From Prosthecochloris marina (GTDB lineage: Bacteria > Bacteroidota > Chlorobiia > Chlorobiales > Chlorobiaceae), in NCBI RefSeq assembly GCF_003182595.1, contig NZ_PDNZ01000007.1:96001-160000 (forward strand): 64,000 bases of DNA. Direction: 5' to 3'. Numbering within the stretch: position 1 is the stretch's first letter; the number at the start of each line of letters is the position of its first letter. This document shows, piece after piece, positions 9,284 through 18,709 of this stretch. The notes under the pieces are model-generated. The model searched no databases and had not been told where the DNA came from. It saw only the letters and a program-made list of their open reading frames with translations. Both the position numbers and the translations under genes were made by a program.

Positions 9284-10032
9284 GCATCAAAACCTTCACC
9301 CGTCGCCGCGGAAAGCTCGAACCATTCAAGCTTATGGTTGACCCTCGAAGCATTTTCCCTGCATACTGCTGCATCGAAGGGAACATACGGCAGCAAATCG
9401 GTTTTGTTCAAAATACAGATATCGGCCTCGACAAACATCGTTGGATATTTCAGCGGCTTGTCATCCCCTTCCGTTACACTGATCACAACGATTTTCATTG
9501 CCTCCCCAAGATCGAACAACGCAGGACAGACGAGGTTACCGACATTCTCGATACAAAGAAGAGAGTTGTCTGCAAGATTCATCTCTTTGACCGCCCGGTT
9601 TATCATCAGCGCATCGAGATGGCACCCGGTGCCGGTATTAACCTGTAAAACGGGGATATCGAGAGCCTGAATCCGTTCGGCATCCCTCGTTGTCTGCTGA
9701 TCGCCTTCAATAACACTGATTTGACAATCCGGCTTTATGAACGGAACGGTTTTCTCGAGCAAAGAAGTTTTTCCCGAGCCTGGTGAGCTCAGAAAATTGA
9801 GCGCAAGCACATTCTTCGCCTCAAAAAACCCCCGGTTTCTTTCGGCAAGGAGATTATTCTGCAATAATACATCCTGCTCAACCATCACCTGGCGGCTATT
9901 GGCATGATCATGATTTCCGGAAACATGATGATGAGCGTGACCGTCGTCACCGACATGAACATGATATGCAGCATCGCCTGGCTTATAGATAACGGCACCA
10001 TTGCCGGATGAACATCCACAAGTATCACACAT
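9244..10032 (-). CDS. hypB: Hydrogenase nickel incorporation GTPase HypB
   Basis: 262 residues. The N-terminus has the high-affinity metal site CDTCGCSSG followed by a histidine-rich stretch (about residues 24-45, HVHVGDDGHAHHH...HDH), which stores or senses nickel. The GTPase core follows with P-loop SSPGSGKTSL, IEGDQQTTRDA, the metal-site block TGTGCHLDA, IENVGNLVCPA and the base-recognition motif NKTD. HypB works with HypA to load nickel into the hydrogenase large subunit. It is followed by hypF with overlapping ends. Confidence 0.96.
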   Translation of the reverse strand: MCDTCGCSSGNGAVIYKPGDAAYHVHVGDDGHAHHHVSGNHDHANSRQVMVEQDVLLQNNLLAERNRGFFEAKNVLALNFLSSPGSGKTSLLEKTVPFIKPDCQISVIEGDQQTTRDAERIQALDIPVLQVNTGTGCHLDALMINRAVKEMNLADNSLLCIENVGNLVCPALFDLGEAMKIVVISVTEGDDKPLKYPTMFVEADICILNKTDLLPYVPFDAAVCRENASRVNHKLEWFELSAATGEGFDAWIGWLKSKLKKD

Positions 10033-10160
10033 AGGTATTATGTTAATTTAATTTATTTATCGAATCGTTGATTTACTGAATCGATGCTGCCAGGGCAACG
10101 ACATGACAGCCATCCTGACACCATTTTTCCCCCTTTGTTTTTCAGCTCTTTGTCTCAGCC

Positions 10161-10502
10161 CTACTCAAGCGTAATCGATTTGATCAACAGTTCCCTGCCG
10201 GAAATAATTCTGACATTCAAAGACCCGCAGACTTCACATTTCGCATACACATCACTGACAGGAAAACTCTTACCGCACTCCTGGCATTTTCCAACAGGCT
10301 CTATTTCATGAATTGCAAGATCGGCCCCATCGACAATAGTGTTTTTCGCAGCCGCGGAAAAACAGAATTTCAGTGATTCGGGCTGAACCCCCGAAACCCT
10401 GCCGACTTCCAGCTCGATCTCACTGACCTTTCGGGATTGTTCCTGTTCGGCTTTTGCAACTACGGCATCTATAATAGATAGCGCTATCGACATTTCATGC
10501 AT
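10161..10502 (-). CDS. hypA: Hydrogenase/urease nickel metallochaperone HypA
   Basis: 113 residues, exactly the family size. It starts MHEMSIA, where the His2-centred N-terminus binds nickel. The zinc site is CQECGKSF...CEVCGS. HypA hands nickel to HypB or the hydrogenase large subunit. It is the first gene of the leftward hyp operon, and the promoter should lie in the 311-base divergent gap to pyrB. It ends 128 bases before hypB. Confidence 0.95.
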   Translation of the reverse strand: MHEMSIALSIIDAVVAKAEQEQSRKVSEIELEVGRVSGVQPESLKFCFSAAAKNTIVDGADLAIHEIEPVGKCQECGKSFPVSDVYAKCEVCGSLNVRIISGRELLIKSITLE

Positions 10503-10813
10503 AGACTCTTATCATCGTTGAAAAGTAACAACAGAAAGTTCAAAATCATTTCCTCTACCCTGCAAACCGCCAACCTCTTATGTTATTCTTGCATTGAACA
10601 TGTAAAAAATTTTCCCGAAGTACCGTTATAAGAAATAAAACATAAATTTGAGCTAACGTTCAGGTTCTTTTCACTATCGATCATCGGCACGTACCCGTTC
10701 GCAGAATGCCGTTACCGGGAGTGTGAACAATTACTCAATTTAAGTTTATATTTTTTGTAAATTTGCAGAGTGTTTTCGCACGCGGCTATTGACACTTTTG
10801 GAAAAACATTGCA
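10503..10813. promoter_or_regulatory. Divergent intergenic region hypA / pyrB
   Basis: This 311-base gap separates two divergent genes, so it must hold the promoters of both the hyp operon and pyrB. It is AT-rich, especially 10735-10770. On the minus strand, 10562-10575 has GG and GC dinucleotides exactly 10 bases apart (AGG...TTTGCA), the spacing of a sigma-54 -24/-12 promoter, but the -24 half is a poor match. No open frame or hairpin worth naming is seen. Confidence 0.4.
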
Positions 10814-11758
10814 TTGAAAGACCTCACTGGATTATCCGGAATATCGGCGGGCAGAATAATTGAGATTCTCGACAAGGCCGCTGTTCATAAAGACCTGTTT
10901 CTGAATACTGAAAACGTTATACCCAGAACGCTGCAAGGCAAACGCATTGTTCTGGCATTTTTTGAAAACTCGACAAGAACAAGATTTTCTTTCGAAATAG
11001 CAGCACGCAACCTCGGAGCCGTCACCCTTAATTTCAGCGCCTCTTCAAGCAGTGTCAGCAAAGGGGAAAGTATTGTAGATACCATAAAAAACCTGGAAGC
11101 AATGCAGGTTGATGCATTTGTCATTCGTCATCCTTCTTCCGGGTCAGCCGAACAGATAAGCCGCATAACCGATAAACATGTTGTAAACGCGGGTGACGGA
11201 ATACATGAACATCCCACACAGGCACTGCTTGACATATTTACATTACGAAACTATTTCGGGTCGTTGCAAGGCGCCAAAATCATGATCCTTGGTGATATCC
11301 TGCACAGCCGCGTAGCCCGGTCGAATATTTTCGGCCTTACCACACTCGGCGCGCAAGTCGGGATCTGCAGCCCTGTATCGCTTCTTCCTGCCGATACGAA
11401 TTCTCTTGGCGTAAACGTTTTCACCTCCATAGACGATGCCATAAGGTGGGCTGATGCCGCAATTGTGCTCCGATTGCAACTGGAAAGAACAACCGGCGGC
11501 TATCTGCCATCTCTCGAAGATTACTCACTGAACTACGGTCTCACCGATGAACGGCTCGAGAAAATCCGCAAGCATATGCTTGTCCTTCACCCCGGCCCGA
11601 TCAACAGAGAGATCGAGATATCAAGCAACGTTGCTGACCGCATCCAACCACCGGGTTACTCGAAAAGTGTGCTCCTTGAACAGGTAACCAATGGAGTTGC
11701 TGTCAGAACCGCTGTCCTGGAAATGCTGCTTGGCGGAGCAACAACAAAAACACATTAA
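10814..11758 (+). CDS. pyrB: Aspartate carbamoyltransferase catalytic subunit
   Basis: 314 residues, standard size. It catalyses carbamoyl phosphate + aspartate to N-carbamoyl-aspartate, the committed step of pyrimidine synthesis. Visible: carbamoyl-phosphate binding motif ENSTRTRFSFE, the SSSSVSKGES loop, IRHPSSGSAEQ, HEHPTQALLDIFT, and the C-terminal LHPGPINREIE. The start is TTG, giving MKDLTGLSG as in related PyrB proteins; no better ATG exists upstream. No pyrI regulatory subunit is adjacent. Confidence 0.94.
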   Translation: MKDLTGLSGISAGRIIEILDKAAVHKDLFLNTENVIPRTLQGKRIVLAFFENSTRTRFSFEIAARNLGAVTLNFSASSSSVSKGESIVDTIKNLEAMQVDAFVIRHPSSGSAEQISRITDKHVVNAGDGIHEHPTQALLDIFTLRNYFGSLQGAKIMILGDILHSRVARSNIFGLTTLGAQVGICSPVSLLPADTNSLGVNVFTSIDDAIRWADAAIVLRLQLERTTGGYLPSLEDYSLNYGLTDERLEKIRKHMLVLHPGPINREIEISSNVADRIQPPGYSKSVLLEQVTNGVAVRTAVLEMLLGGATTKTH

Positions 11759-11779
11759 GCACCAAAAAATAGTACACCC

Positions 11780-12634
11780 ATGCGAAAAGTCTATGTCACG
11801 CCGATCATTTTATTGATTCTCTTTCTATCCGCTCAAACAACATTTGCCGGTCCGACATTACGGACAATGTTCACGCCCTTGCTTGCAGATCCTCTTGAAC
11901 CCCGAATTGCGGTCATGCCATGGCTCGATGACGATTTCCTTCAGCTTGACATCGGCACCTCCGCAGATCTGTACCAGAGTAAAGACAATCGTTTCGCTTT
12001 TGGCATCGACTTCGCGACATTCTCTCTCCTGGGAAGAGACGATAATTTCAAGTTTCCGGTAGATACCATCGATTACCTTTTCGGGGTAAGCTTTTCCTGG
12101 AAACACCCTTTAAAGAATGAAAACCTGCCGTTCGATGATCTCTCGGCAAGGCTCCGTATCAGCCATATCTCGGCTCACTTCGAAGACGGGCACTACGACG
12201 AAGAAGCCGATGAGTGGATAAACGAGGATGATTGCCCTTTCGGTATCCCGTTCACCTACAGCCGTGAGTTCATAAACCTCGTCCTTGCTCTCTCTTCGGA
12301 AAACTACCGGGTCTATCTCGGCTATCAATACCTATTCCATACCATACCCGACGACATCAGCCGCCATTCGCTTCAGGCGGGCCTGGAACTTTCAACCCCT
12401 GGCAACACCTACCTGGCAGCGGATTTCAAGTTGCTTCCCGAATGGGATGACGAACTCGATAAAACCGACGGATTCCATGGAACCTGGAACCTTCAGGCAG
12501 GCTGGAAACTTACCGGCCTCGGTCTTGAAAATGTCCGTATCGCATATAATTATTATAACGGACTGAGCCGTCACGGTATGTATTTTTACGACGATGAAAG
12601 TTTCAGCTCTCTCGGGTTTATTGTAGATCTATGA
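11780..12634 (+). CDS. Putative outer-membrane protein of unknown function (DUF1207-like)
   Basis: 284 residues with a clear Sec signal peptide (residues 1-23, hydrophobic core then TTFAG). The mature protein begins with a FTPLLADPLEPR block, which I associate by memory with the DUF1207 family, and then shows alternating aromatic/polar strands (YRVYLGYQYLFH, NTYLAADFKLLP, NVRIAYNYYNG) with a C-terminal aromatic-rich stretch, consistent with an outer-membrane beta-barrel. The substrate is unknown. It lies only 21 bases after pyrB, so it may share that transcript, though no functional link is evident. Confidence 0.6.
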   Translation: MRKVYVTPIILLILFLSAQTTFAGPTLRTMFTPLLADPLEPRIAVMPWLDDDFLQLDIGTSADLYQSKDNRFAFGIDFATFSLLGRDDNFKFPVDTIDYLFGVSFSWKHPLKNENLPFDDLSARLRISHISAHFEDGHYDEEADEWINEDDCPFGIPFTYSREFINLVLALSSENYRVYLGYQYLFHTIPDDISRHSLQAGLELSTPGNTYLAADFKLLPEWDDELDKTDGFHGTWNLQAGWKLTGLGLENVRIAYNYYNGLSRHGMYFYDDESFSSLGFIVDL

Positions 12635-13002
12635 ACAATAGCTTCTCTATTTCAGATCTGCCGAAATACCGGCATAGAGACAGCACATGTTATGTTTGCA
12701 TGATGTGATATTGTTCTTTAAATTGTTAGAGTATTTTTTGTAACGTTGTAACCCCCCTGAAGTACAGCATGTCACTCCACAATTCAACATACAGGCATTC
12801 CGCTCAAAATTACTTTTGAGTACTTTTGCCGTTTATCCATACGATGGACGCTAAAAGTAACTTCTTTTTTTTATCCAATTTATGTACATTTAAAGTTTAC
12901 ATGTACATGTTCTTTCCGAAAAGCATTGTACCCTGCATAAACACGTCGGGGAAGATGCTTTTATTTTCGAAGCAACACAAAACCTAACGGAGAAAAGCAG
13001 CA
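12635..13002 (+). promoter_or_regulatory. Upstream region of the porin gene with paired palindromes
   Basis: A 368-base AT-rich gap. It contains a short hairpin at 12803-12820 (7-bp arms CTCAAAA/TTTTGAG, 4-base loop) and two copies of the palindrome ATGTACAT at 12882-12889 and 12901-12908, centres 19 bp apart. The second is embedded in a perfect 12-base palindrome ACATGTACATGT at 12899-12910. This arrangement is operator-like and lies about 95-120 bases before the porin start. GGAG at 12990-12993 is the ribosome site. No protein is bound by evidence; the regulator is unknown. Confidence 0.4.
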
Positions 13003-14100
13003 ATGAAAAAACTTGTATCGCTTGTGTTTGCATTCGCGATGATGGCCACATTTGTGACCACATCCGAGGCAAGCGTCAAATTCAGCGGCGACGCAATGGT
13101 CCGCCCGAGATACGAAAGCTACGAATTCAAAGGTGATTTCAACAAACAAGCTGACGACCTCTACTGGCTTTACAGAGTTCGTTTGCATGTTGCAGCCGAT
13201 CTTGGCGAAGGCTACTATGCAAAAGCCATGCTTGCCAGCGAATCACCGGGCTGGTTCGCAGCTGTTGGAGGAAAAGGATCTTTTCCTGAAACACTCGCAG
13301 AAGACTTCGGCATCAGTCAGTTCTACTTTGGCCGTATGATGGAAAACTCTCATTACACAATGGGAAAGATGCCGTTGAACAGCCTTAACAATCCTATCTT
13401 CGACCTTGCGGTTTATCCTTTCCAGCCTCTTGAAATCCCGTACTTCCTGTACAACAACGATCGCGTTTTCGCGCTCAACTACGGTACGAAGGTCGGTCCC
13501 GGCGAACTCAACGCAACGCTCTGCGTGCTTGACAACGACATGCAGGAAGACGATGTTTTCGAAGATTCTTACGCTATTCACCTGATTTATAAAACAAACA
13601 TCGGTGATGTCACTATCGACCCGCAGATTCTTGCTGCCATAACCGATTCCGATCTCATCGGTTCTCACTCAATGTATACGCCTCTCCGGGATGTTATTGG
13701 TGTCGATCACAGAGGGGACTATGAGAACATCACTCCGTGGACGTTCGGTACCAACGTCGTTATCCCGGCCGGTGATACCAAATTCACACTGAGCGGTTTC
13801 TACACCTATGTTGACGAAGATGATATCAACTACGACGGTTACCTCTTCAGGGTCAAGGCACAACACGGTCCGGTAACAGCATGGATTGATTACAACAGCA
13901 CGGAAGACGAAAGCTATGGTCGTTCCGACGATTACGCCAACATGTTTGTCTGGGCACAGTACAACTACAAGGTTTACGAGTCCGCAATGGGCAGCTTCAC
14001 CTTGTCTCCGACTGTCCGCTACCTCTCGTCCGAATTCAACAACGATTCAATTGAATTCAACCGCCTGAGAACAGAGCTCTGGGCACAGGTCAAGTTCTAA
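13003..14100 (+). CDS. Porin-like outer-membrane beta-barrel protein
   Basis: 365 residues with a signal peptide (1-23, MKKLVSLVFAFAMMATF...SEA). The mature part starts VKFSGDAMVRPRYESYEF and continues as alternating amphipathic strands, ending in a strand terminated by F (LRTELWAQVKF), the hallmark of BamA-dependent outer-membrane barrels. It probably allows diffusion of small solutes. It has a good ribosome site, a long regulated-looking upstream region and its own strong terminator just downstream, consistent with an abundant single-gene transcript. It precedes a DUF4212/symporter pair, but the terminator separates them. Substrate unknown. Confidence 0.8.
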   Translation: MKKLVSLVFAFAMMATFVTTSEASVKFSGDAMVRPRYESYEFKGDFNKQADDLYWLYRVRLHVAADLGEGYYAKAMLASESPGWFAAVGGKGSFPETLAEDFGISQFYFGRMMENSHYTMGKMPLNSLNNPIFDLAVYPFQPLEIPYFLYNNDRVFALNYGTKVGPGELNATLCVLDNDMQEDDVFEDSYAIHLIYKTNIGDVTIDPQILAAITDSDLIGSHSMYTPLRDVIGVDHRGDYENITPWTFGTNVVIPAGDTKFTLSGFYTYVDEDDINYDGYLFRVKAQHGPVTAWIDYNSTEDESYGRSDDYANMFVWAQYNYKVYESAMGSFTLSPTVRYLSSEFNNDSIEFNRLRTELWAQVKF

Positions 14101-14130
14101 GCGATCCCGATACCTCGATCGTGGATCAGT

Positions 14131-14160
14131 AAAGCCGCAGGTTTTCCTGCGGCTTTTTTT
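14131..14160 (+). terminator. Rho-independent terminator after the porin gene
   Basis: AAAGCCGCAGG TTTT CCTGCGGCTTT hairpin (about 9-11 bp stem, TTTT loop) followed by a run of T, 31 bases after the porin stop. Confidence 0.92.
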
Positions 14161-14287
14161 TATGGGACAATCGTTAACGACATGTTCTTCAGAAGGATTG
14201 TTTCTTTCATTAAATTATTATGCTTCTTAAATTGTTGTGCTTCTTTTTTTTAAGACGCTTTTCAGTCAACCTTAAACCATTGATGTC

Positions 14288-14563
14288 ATGGAAAAAGGAA
14301 AACTACAGGAGTACTGGTCAACAAACCTCAAGTATCTGATAGGGCTGCTTGTTGTATGGTTTGTTGTCTCTTACGGCTTCGGAATTTTACTTGCCGAACC
14401 ACTCAATACCATCCGCTTTCCTGAATGGACAGGTGGAGGCGGCTTCAAACTGGGATTCTGGTTTGCCCAGCAGGGCTCCATCTATGTGTTTGTTATCCTG
14501 ATTTTCGTTTATGTCAGCCTGATGAACCGGCTGGATAAAAAGTATGACGTACACGAAGATTAA
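14288..14563 (+). CDS. DUF4212 small membrane subunit of a sodium/solute symporter
   Basis: 91 residues with two membrane segments (about 15-35 and 62-82) and a conserved central region with PEWTGGGG and KLGFWFAQQG, the pattern of DUF4212 proteins. These are encoded directly before VC_2705-type sodium/solute symporters and are thought to be their small subunit. The symporter gene follows 40 bases later. By itself it has no known catalytic role. Confidence 0.85.
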   Translation: MEKGKLQEYWSTNLKYLIGLLVVWFVVSYGFGILLAEPLNTIRFPEWTGGGGFKLGFWFAQQGSIYVFVILIFVYVSLMNRLDKKYDVHED

Positions 14564-14603
14564 CCCTTCTACTGCAATTTTTTTTAACCAATTATTAACA
14601 ATT

Positions 14604-16373
14604 ATGGATGTACAAGCGTGGACGTACCTTATTGTCGGCTTGACATTTGCACTCTATATCGGGATCGCGATATGGGCAAAGGCCGGATCTACAAAAGAGT
14701 TTTATGTCGCCGGCGCAGGCGTTCCCCCTCTTGCAAACGGCATGGCTACAGCAGCTGACTGGATGTCGGCAGCTTCATTCATTTCAATGGCCGGCCTTAT
14801 ATCCTTCATGGGTTACGACGGCTCCATCTATCTGATGGGCTGGACAGGCGGGTACGTGTTACTTGCCCTGCTTCTTGCCCCTTATCTCAGAAAGTTCGGA
14901 AAGTTTACCGTTCCCGATTTTGTAGGGGATCGCTACTACTCCAACGCGGCAAGAACCGTTGCGGTTATCTGTGCGATTTTTGTCTCGTTCACTTACGTTG
15001 CAGGCCAGATGCGCGGTGTAGGAGTGGTATTCTCGAGGTTCCTTGAAGTGCCGATCAACATCGGTATTCTCATCGGTATGGGTATTGTGTTTTTCTATGC
15101 GGTTCTCGGCGGCATGAAAGGCATCACCTATACCCAGGTTGCCCAGTATTGTGTGCTTATTTTCGCATATATGGTCCCGGCAATATTTATCTCAATGCTG
15201 ATCGCAGGTACTCCTCTTCCTCAACAGGGTTTCGGCAGCATGCTTACCGACGGTAGCGGCTATCTGCTCGACAAGCTTGACGGCCTACACCAGGAACTCG
15301 GTTTTGCGGCCTATACCGATGGAAGCAAACCCATGATCGACGTCTTCTTCATCACCTTTGCATTGATGGTTGGAACCGCCGGACTCCCGCATGTTATCGT
15401 GCGCTTCTTCACGGTACCTAAAGTACGTGATGCCCGTATTTCAGCAGGCTGGGCGTTGCTCTTCATAGCTCTGCTGTACACCACCGCTCCGGCGGTTGCG
15501 GCATTTGCGCGCTATAACCTTATCAATACCGTAAGCAACACACAGTACGCCGAGCTCCCCTCATGGTTCAAAACCTGGGAAGGCACCGGCCTCATTGCCT
15601 GGGTAGACAAAAACGATGACGGAGCCATCCAGTATGTCAACGGCAAGGCTTTCGCCGGCAAACCGGTTTTTACAGAAGGTGAAGGTGCAGACGGCCAACG
15701 GCTTATCTCGAACGAACCAACCGACAACGCAAACGAACTGTATATCGACCGGGACATCATGGTCCTGGCAAACCCTGAAATCGCCAATCTTCCGGCCTGG
15801 GTTATCGCGCTTATCGCAGCAGGCGGGCTTGCTGCAGCGCTGTCTACGGCGGCCGGTCTGCTTCTGGTCATCTCGACATCCGTCGCGCATGACCTGATAA
15901 AGAAACAGATCAATCCAGACCTGAACGAGAAATCGGAAGTTATGATAGCCCGCATCGCCGTCGCCTTTGCAGTGCTTATAGCCGGTTACTTCGGCATCAA
16001 TCCTCCGGGCTTCGTCGCGCAGGTTGTTGCTTTCGCATTCGGTCTTGCTGCATCATCGTTCTTCCCGGTCATCATCCTCGGTATTTTCTACAAACGGATG
16101 AACAAGGAAGGCGCGATTGCAGGTATGTTAACCGGCATTACCTTTACCGCCGCGTACATTATTTATTTCAAATTCATCAACCCGGCTGCGAATGTTTCTG
16201 AAAACTGGTTCCTCGGCATTTCACCTGAAGGAATCGGTACAGTGGGGATGATTATCAACTTCGCCGTAAGCTTCATTGTTGCAAAAATCACTCCGGCACC
16301 ACCTGAAGATATTCAGGAACTGGTCGACAGCCTCAGGTATCCAAAAGGGGCAGGAGAAGCCTCCATGCACTGA
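14604..16373 (+). CDS. Sodium/solute symporter family permease (VC_2705 subfamily, ActP-like)
   Basis: About 589 residues from the chosen ATG (MDVQAWTYL); the frame is open 20 codons further up, but those residues are unlike the family and would overlap the DUF4212 gene. About 13 membrane segments with SSS features: GAGVPPLANGMATAADWMSAASF, GGYVLLALLLAPYLRKFG, and a large soluble insertion at about 335-405 typical of the VC_2705 subfamily paired with DUF4212. Relatives include acetate/glycolate permease ActP, so import of a small organic acid driven by sodium is likely but not proven. A terminator follows. Confidence 0.88.
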   Translation: MDVQAWTYLIVGLTFALYIGIAIWAKAGSTKEFYVAGAGVPPLANGMATAADWMSAASFISMAGLISFMGYDGSIYLMGWTGGYVLLALLLAPYLRKFGKFTVPDFVGDRYYSNAARTVAVICAIFVSFTYVAGQMRGVGVVFSRFLEVPINIGILIGMGIVFFYAVLGGMKGITYTQVAQYCVLIFAYMVPAIFISMLIAGTPLPQQGFGSMLTDGSGYLLDKLDGLHQELGFAAYTDGSKPMIDVFFITFALMVGTAGLPHVIVRFFTVPKVRDARISAGWALLFIALLYTTAPAVAAFARYNLINTVSNTQYAELPSWFKTWEGTGLIAWVDKNDDGAIQYVNGKAFAGKPVFTEGEGADGQRLISNEPTDNANELYIDRDIMVLANPEIANLPAWVIALIAAGGLAAALSTAAGLLLVISTSVAHDLIKKQINPDLNEKSEVMIARIAVAFAVLIAGYFGINPPGFVAQVVAFAFGLAASSFFPVIILGIFYKRMNKEGAIAGMLTGITFTAAYIIYFKFINPAANVSENWFLGISPEGIGTVGMIINFAVSFIVAKITPAPPEDIQELVDSLRYPKGAGEASMH

Positions 16374-16398
16374 TTGACGCATTTGGCGGAAATGCTCA

Positions 16399-16428
16399 AA
16401 AAGGCGCGATGTTCTCGCGCCTTTTTTA
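16399..16428 (+). terminator. Rho-independent terminator after the symporter gene
   Basis: AAAAGGCGCGA TGTTC TCGCGCCTTTTTT: 8-bp GC-rich stem, short loop and T-run, beginning about 25 bases after the stop. Confidence 0.9.
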
Positions 16429-16638
16429 TTTTGAACCGACAATCGTAACAGTTGAACGCCCCTTCATGACTGTGCTCCTCGGACCTGACCTGTGAAACCC
16501 AAAACAATTATTACGCGGATCTTACCCGGGAATCCATAGTCCTTATGAATTCGCACGTTACACCTCACCTGACTATCCGTATCGCCGTAATACCGTTTAT
16601 TTTTTTACTTTTGGTTTTTGAGAGACTGACTTCAAGAG

Positions 16639-18570
16639 GTGCAGACACAACCTTACATGCCAAATTCCGCTGATCAGAGAAAAAATCAGAACGCGAAAGC
16701 AGAGCTTGAGAAAAAAGTCGCCGCCCTGCCGTCCAACCCTGGCATTTACCAGTTTAAAAACTCCAGGGGAAACGTTATCTACGTTGGGAAAGCAAAAAGT
16801 CTGCGTTCAAGAGTCCGTTCATATTTCGGCAACAGCAACCAGTTATATGGAAAAACCCGAATTCTCGTCAATCATATTGCTGATCTCGAGGTCATCATAA
16901 CCTCTTCCGAAGTCGAAGCGCTTATTCTCGAAAACAATCTCATCAAGCAGCTCAAGCCTCGCTACAACATCAATCTCAAGGATGACAAAACGTATCCTTA
17001 CCTGGTAATAACCAAGGAACCTTTTCCGAGAATATTCATTACCCGGCATGTAAAAAAAGACGGTTCGACATATTTCGGACCCTACACCGAAGCCCGGCAA
17101 CTTCGTTCAGTGCTCGAGCTGATCAGTTCGATATTTCAGGTCAGGAGTTGCAAGCTCAAGCTGAGTGAAGAGAATATCCGGCAAAAAAAATTCACGGTTT
17201 GTCTGGACTACCACATTCACAAATGCAAGGGACCGTGTGAAGGGTTTCAGTCTGAAGCGGAATACAATGCTATGATCGATGAAGTTATCAGACTGCTGAA
17301 AGGCAAAACCTCCGAACTGGTCCGCTCACTGAGTAAAGAGATGCGACGATGCGCCGAACAACTCAAGTTCGAAGAGGCTGCCGAGCTGAAAATGCAGATT
17401 GACGGTTTGAAAAAATATGCTGAACGTCAGAAAGTTGTCACAAACGATCAGGTTGACCGTGACGTTTTCGCAATAGCAAGGCAAGGAGACGACGCATGTG
17501 GAATCGTCTTTAAAATTCGAGAAGGCAAACTGCTCGGGTCTCAGAGAATGTATTTCTCAAATACAGAAGAAGAACCAACTGCTAACCTGCTGTCGAAATT
17601 CCTTGAAAAATACTACCTGGAAACTCCGGACCTTATTCCACAGGAAATTTTCACGCAGGCCGCTCTACCGGCAGAGAACCAAAAAGCTCTTCACTCGCTG
17701 CTTTCCAATCCAAAAAAACAAGATACATCCGTCATCAAATCGATACGCTTCATAACTCCGCAGAGAGGAGAAAAGGCCAAACTTGTGGAGATGTGTCAGG
17801 AAAATGCCCGCCATCACTTACAGGAATATCTGATAGAAAAACAAAAGCGCGGTGAAATTGCTCGGGAACATCCTGCTCTCAAAGCCCTGCAAGAAACACT
17901 CTATCTCGAACACTTGCCCAAAAGAATCGAATGTTTCGACAACTCTCATTTTCAAGGCAGTGACTACACCAGTTCAATGGTATGCTTTACCGATGGAAAA
18001 CCAAGAAAGTCCGAATACAGAAAATTCAAACTGCGGAGTATTGAAGGCTCCGACGACTATGCAGCCATGCACGAGGCACTGGTACGCCGTTACAGCGGGA
18101 AACTCTCGAAAGAGCTTCCGATCCCTGACCTTATTGTAATTGATGGTGGAAAAGGCCAGGTTAACATTGCCAGGAAAACTCTCACTGAATTGCAAATCAA
18201 CGTGCCGGTAATCGGCCTTGCAAAACGTCTTGAAGAAATCTATCTGCCCGGAATCGGTGATCCATTTAATCTTCCCAAGACTTCACCAGCGCTCAAGCTC
18301 TTGCAGCGATTACGCGATGAAGCTCACCGCTTCGCGATAAGCTACCATCGAAAACTGCGAACAACACGCACCCTTAAAACGTCTCTGACCGATATTCCGG
18401 GTATAGGGGAGAAAAGCGCTATGAAGCTTCTGGAACATTTTGGTTCGACCGAACAGATTTCACATGCTTCTCAGGAACAACTCCAGACAGTAATCGGACC
18501 CAAAATGGCAGAATCCGTCATAAAATTTTTCTATGAGAGGAACAAACCCAAAAAAAACGGTGGCACATAA
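16639..18570 (+). CDS. uvrC: Excinuclease ABC subunit C
   Basis: 643 residues. UvrC makes both incisions around a lesion in nucleotide excision repair. Domains in order: GIY-YIG nuclease (about 30-110; NPGIYQFKN, VIYVGKAKSLRSRV), the cysteine region (CLDYHIHKCKGPCEG), UVR domain binding UvrB (about 235-265; LKFEEAAELKMQID), RNase H-like C-terminal nuclease (about 395-545; CFDNSHFQG, VIDGGKGQ), and a helix-hairpin-helix pair at the end (IPGIGEKSAMKLLEHFG). The start is GTG; an ATG six codons later is an alternative and neither has a strong ribosome site. No uvrA/uvrB nearby. Confidence 0.96.
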   Translation: MQTQPYMPNSADQRKNQNAKAELEKKVAALPSNPGIYQFKNSRGNVIYVGKAKSLRSRVRSYFGNSNQLYGKTRILVNHIADLEVIITSSEVEALILENNLIKQLKPRYNINLKDDKTYPYLVITKEPFPRIFITRHVKKDGSTYFGPYTEARQLRSVLELISSIFQVRSCKLKLSEENIRQKKFTVCLDYHIHKCKGPCEGFQSEAEYNAMIDEVIRLLKGKTSELVRSLSKEMRRCAEQLKFEEAAELKMQIDGLKKYAERQKVVTNDQVDRDVFAIARQGDDACGIVFKIREGKLLGSQRMYFSNTEEEPTANLLSKFLEKYYLETPDLIPQEIFTQAALPAENQKALHSLLSNPKKQDTSVIKSIRFITPQRGEKAKLVEMCQENARHHLQEYLIEKQKRGEIAREHPALKALQETLYLEHLPKRIECFDNSHFQGSDYTSSMVCFTDGKPRKSEYRKFKLRSIEGSDDYAAMHEALVRRYSGKLSKELPIPDLIVIDGGKGQVNIARKTLTELQINVPVIGLAKRLEEIYLPGIGDPFNLPKTSPALKLLQRLRDEAHRFAISYHRKLRTTRTLKTSLTDIPGIGEKSAMKLLEHFGSTEQISHASQEQLQTVIGPKMAESVIKFFYERNKPKKNGGT

Positions 18571-18709
18571 CGGCGACACGGCACCCTCTCGACCGACAGA
18601 AGGATTGTTTGAAAGCGTTTTCTGTGAAGCTCTCTTTTTGCAAAAAATCTCGTATATTTATTTTGACATGTAGTAGAAGGAAACGAAGAAGAAAATATAC
18701 TCCACATCT

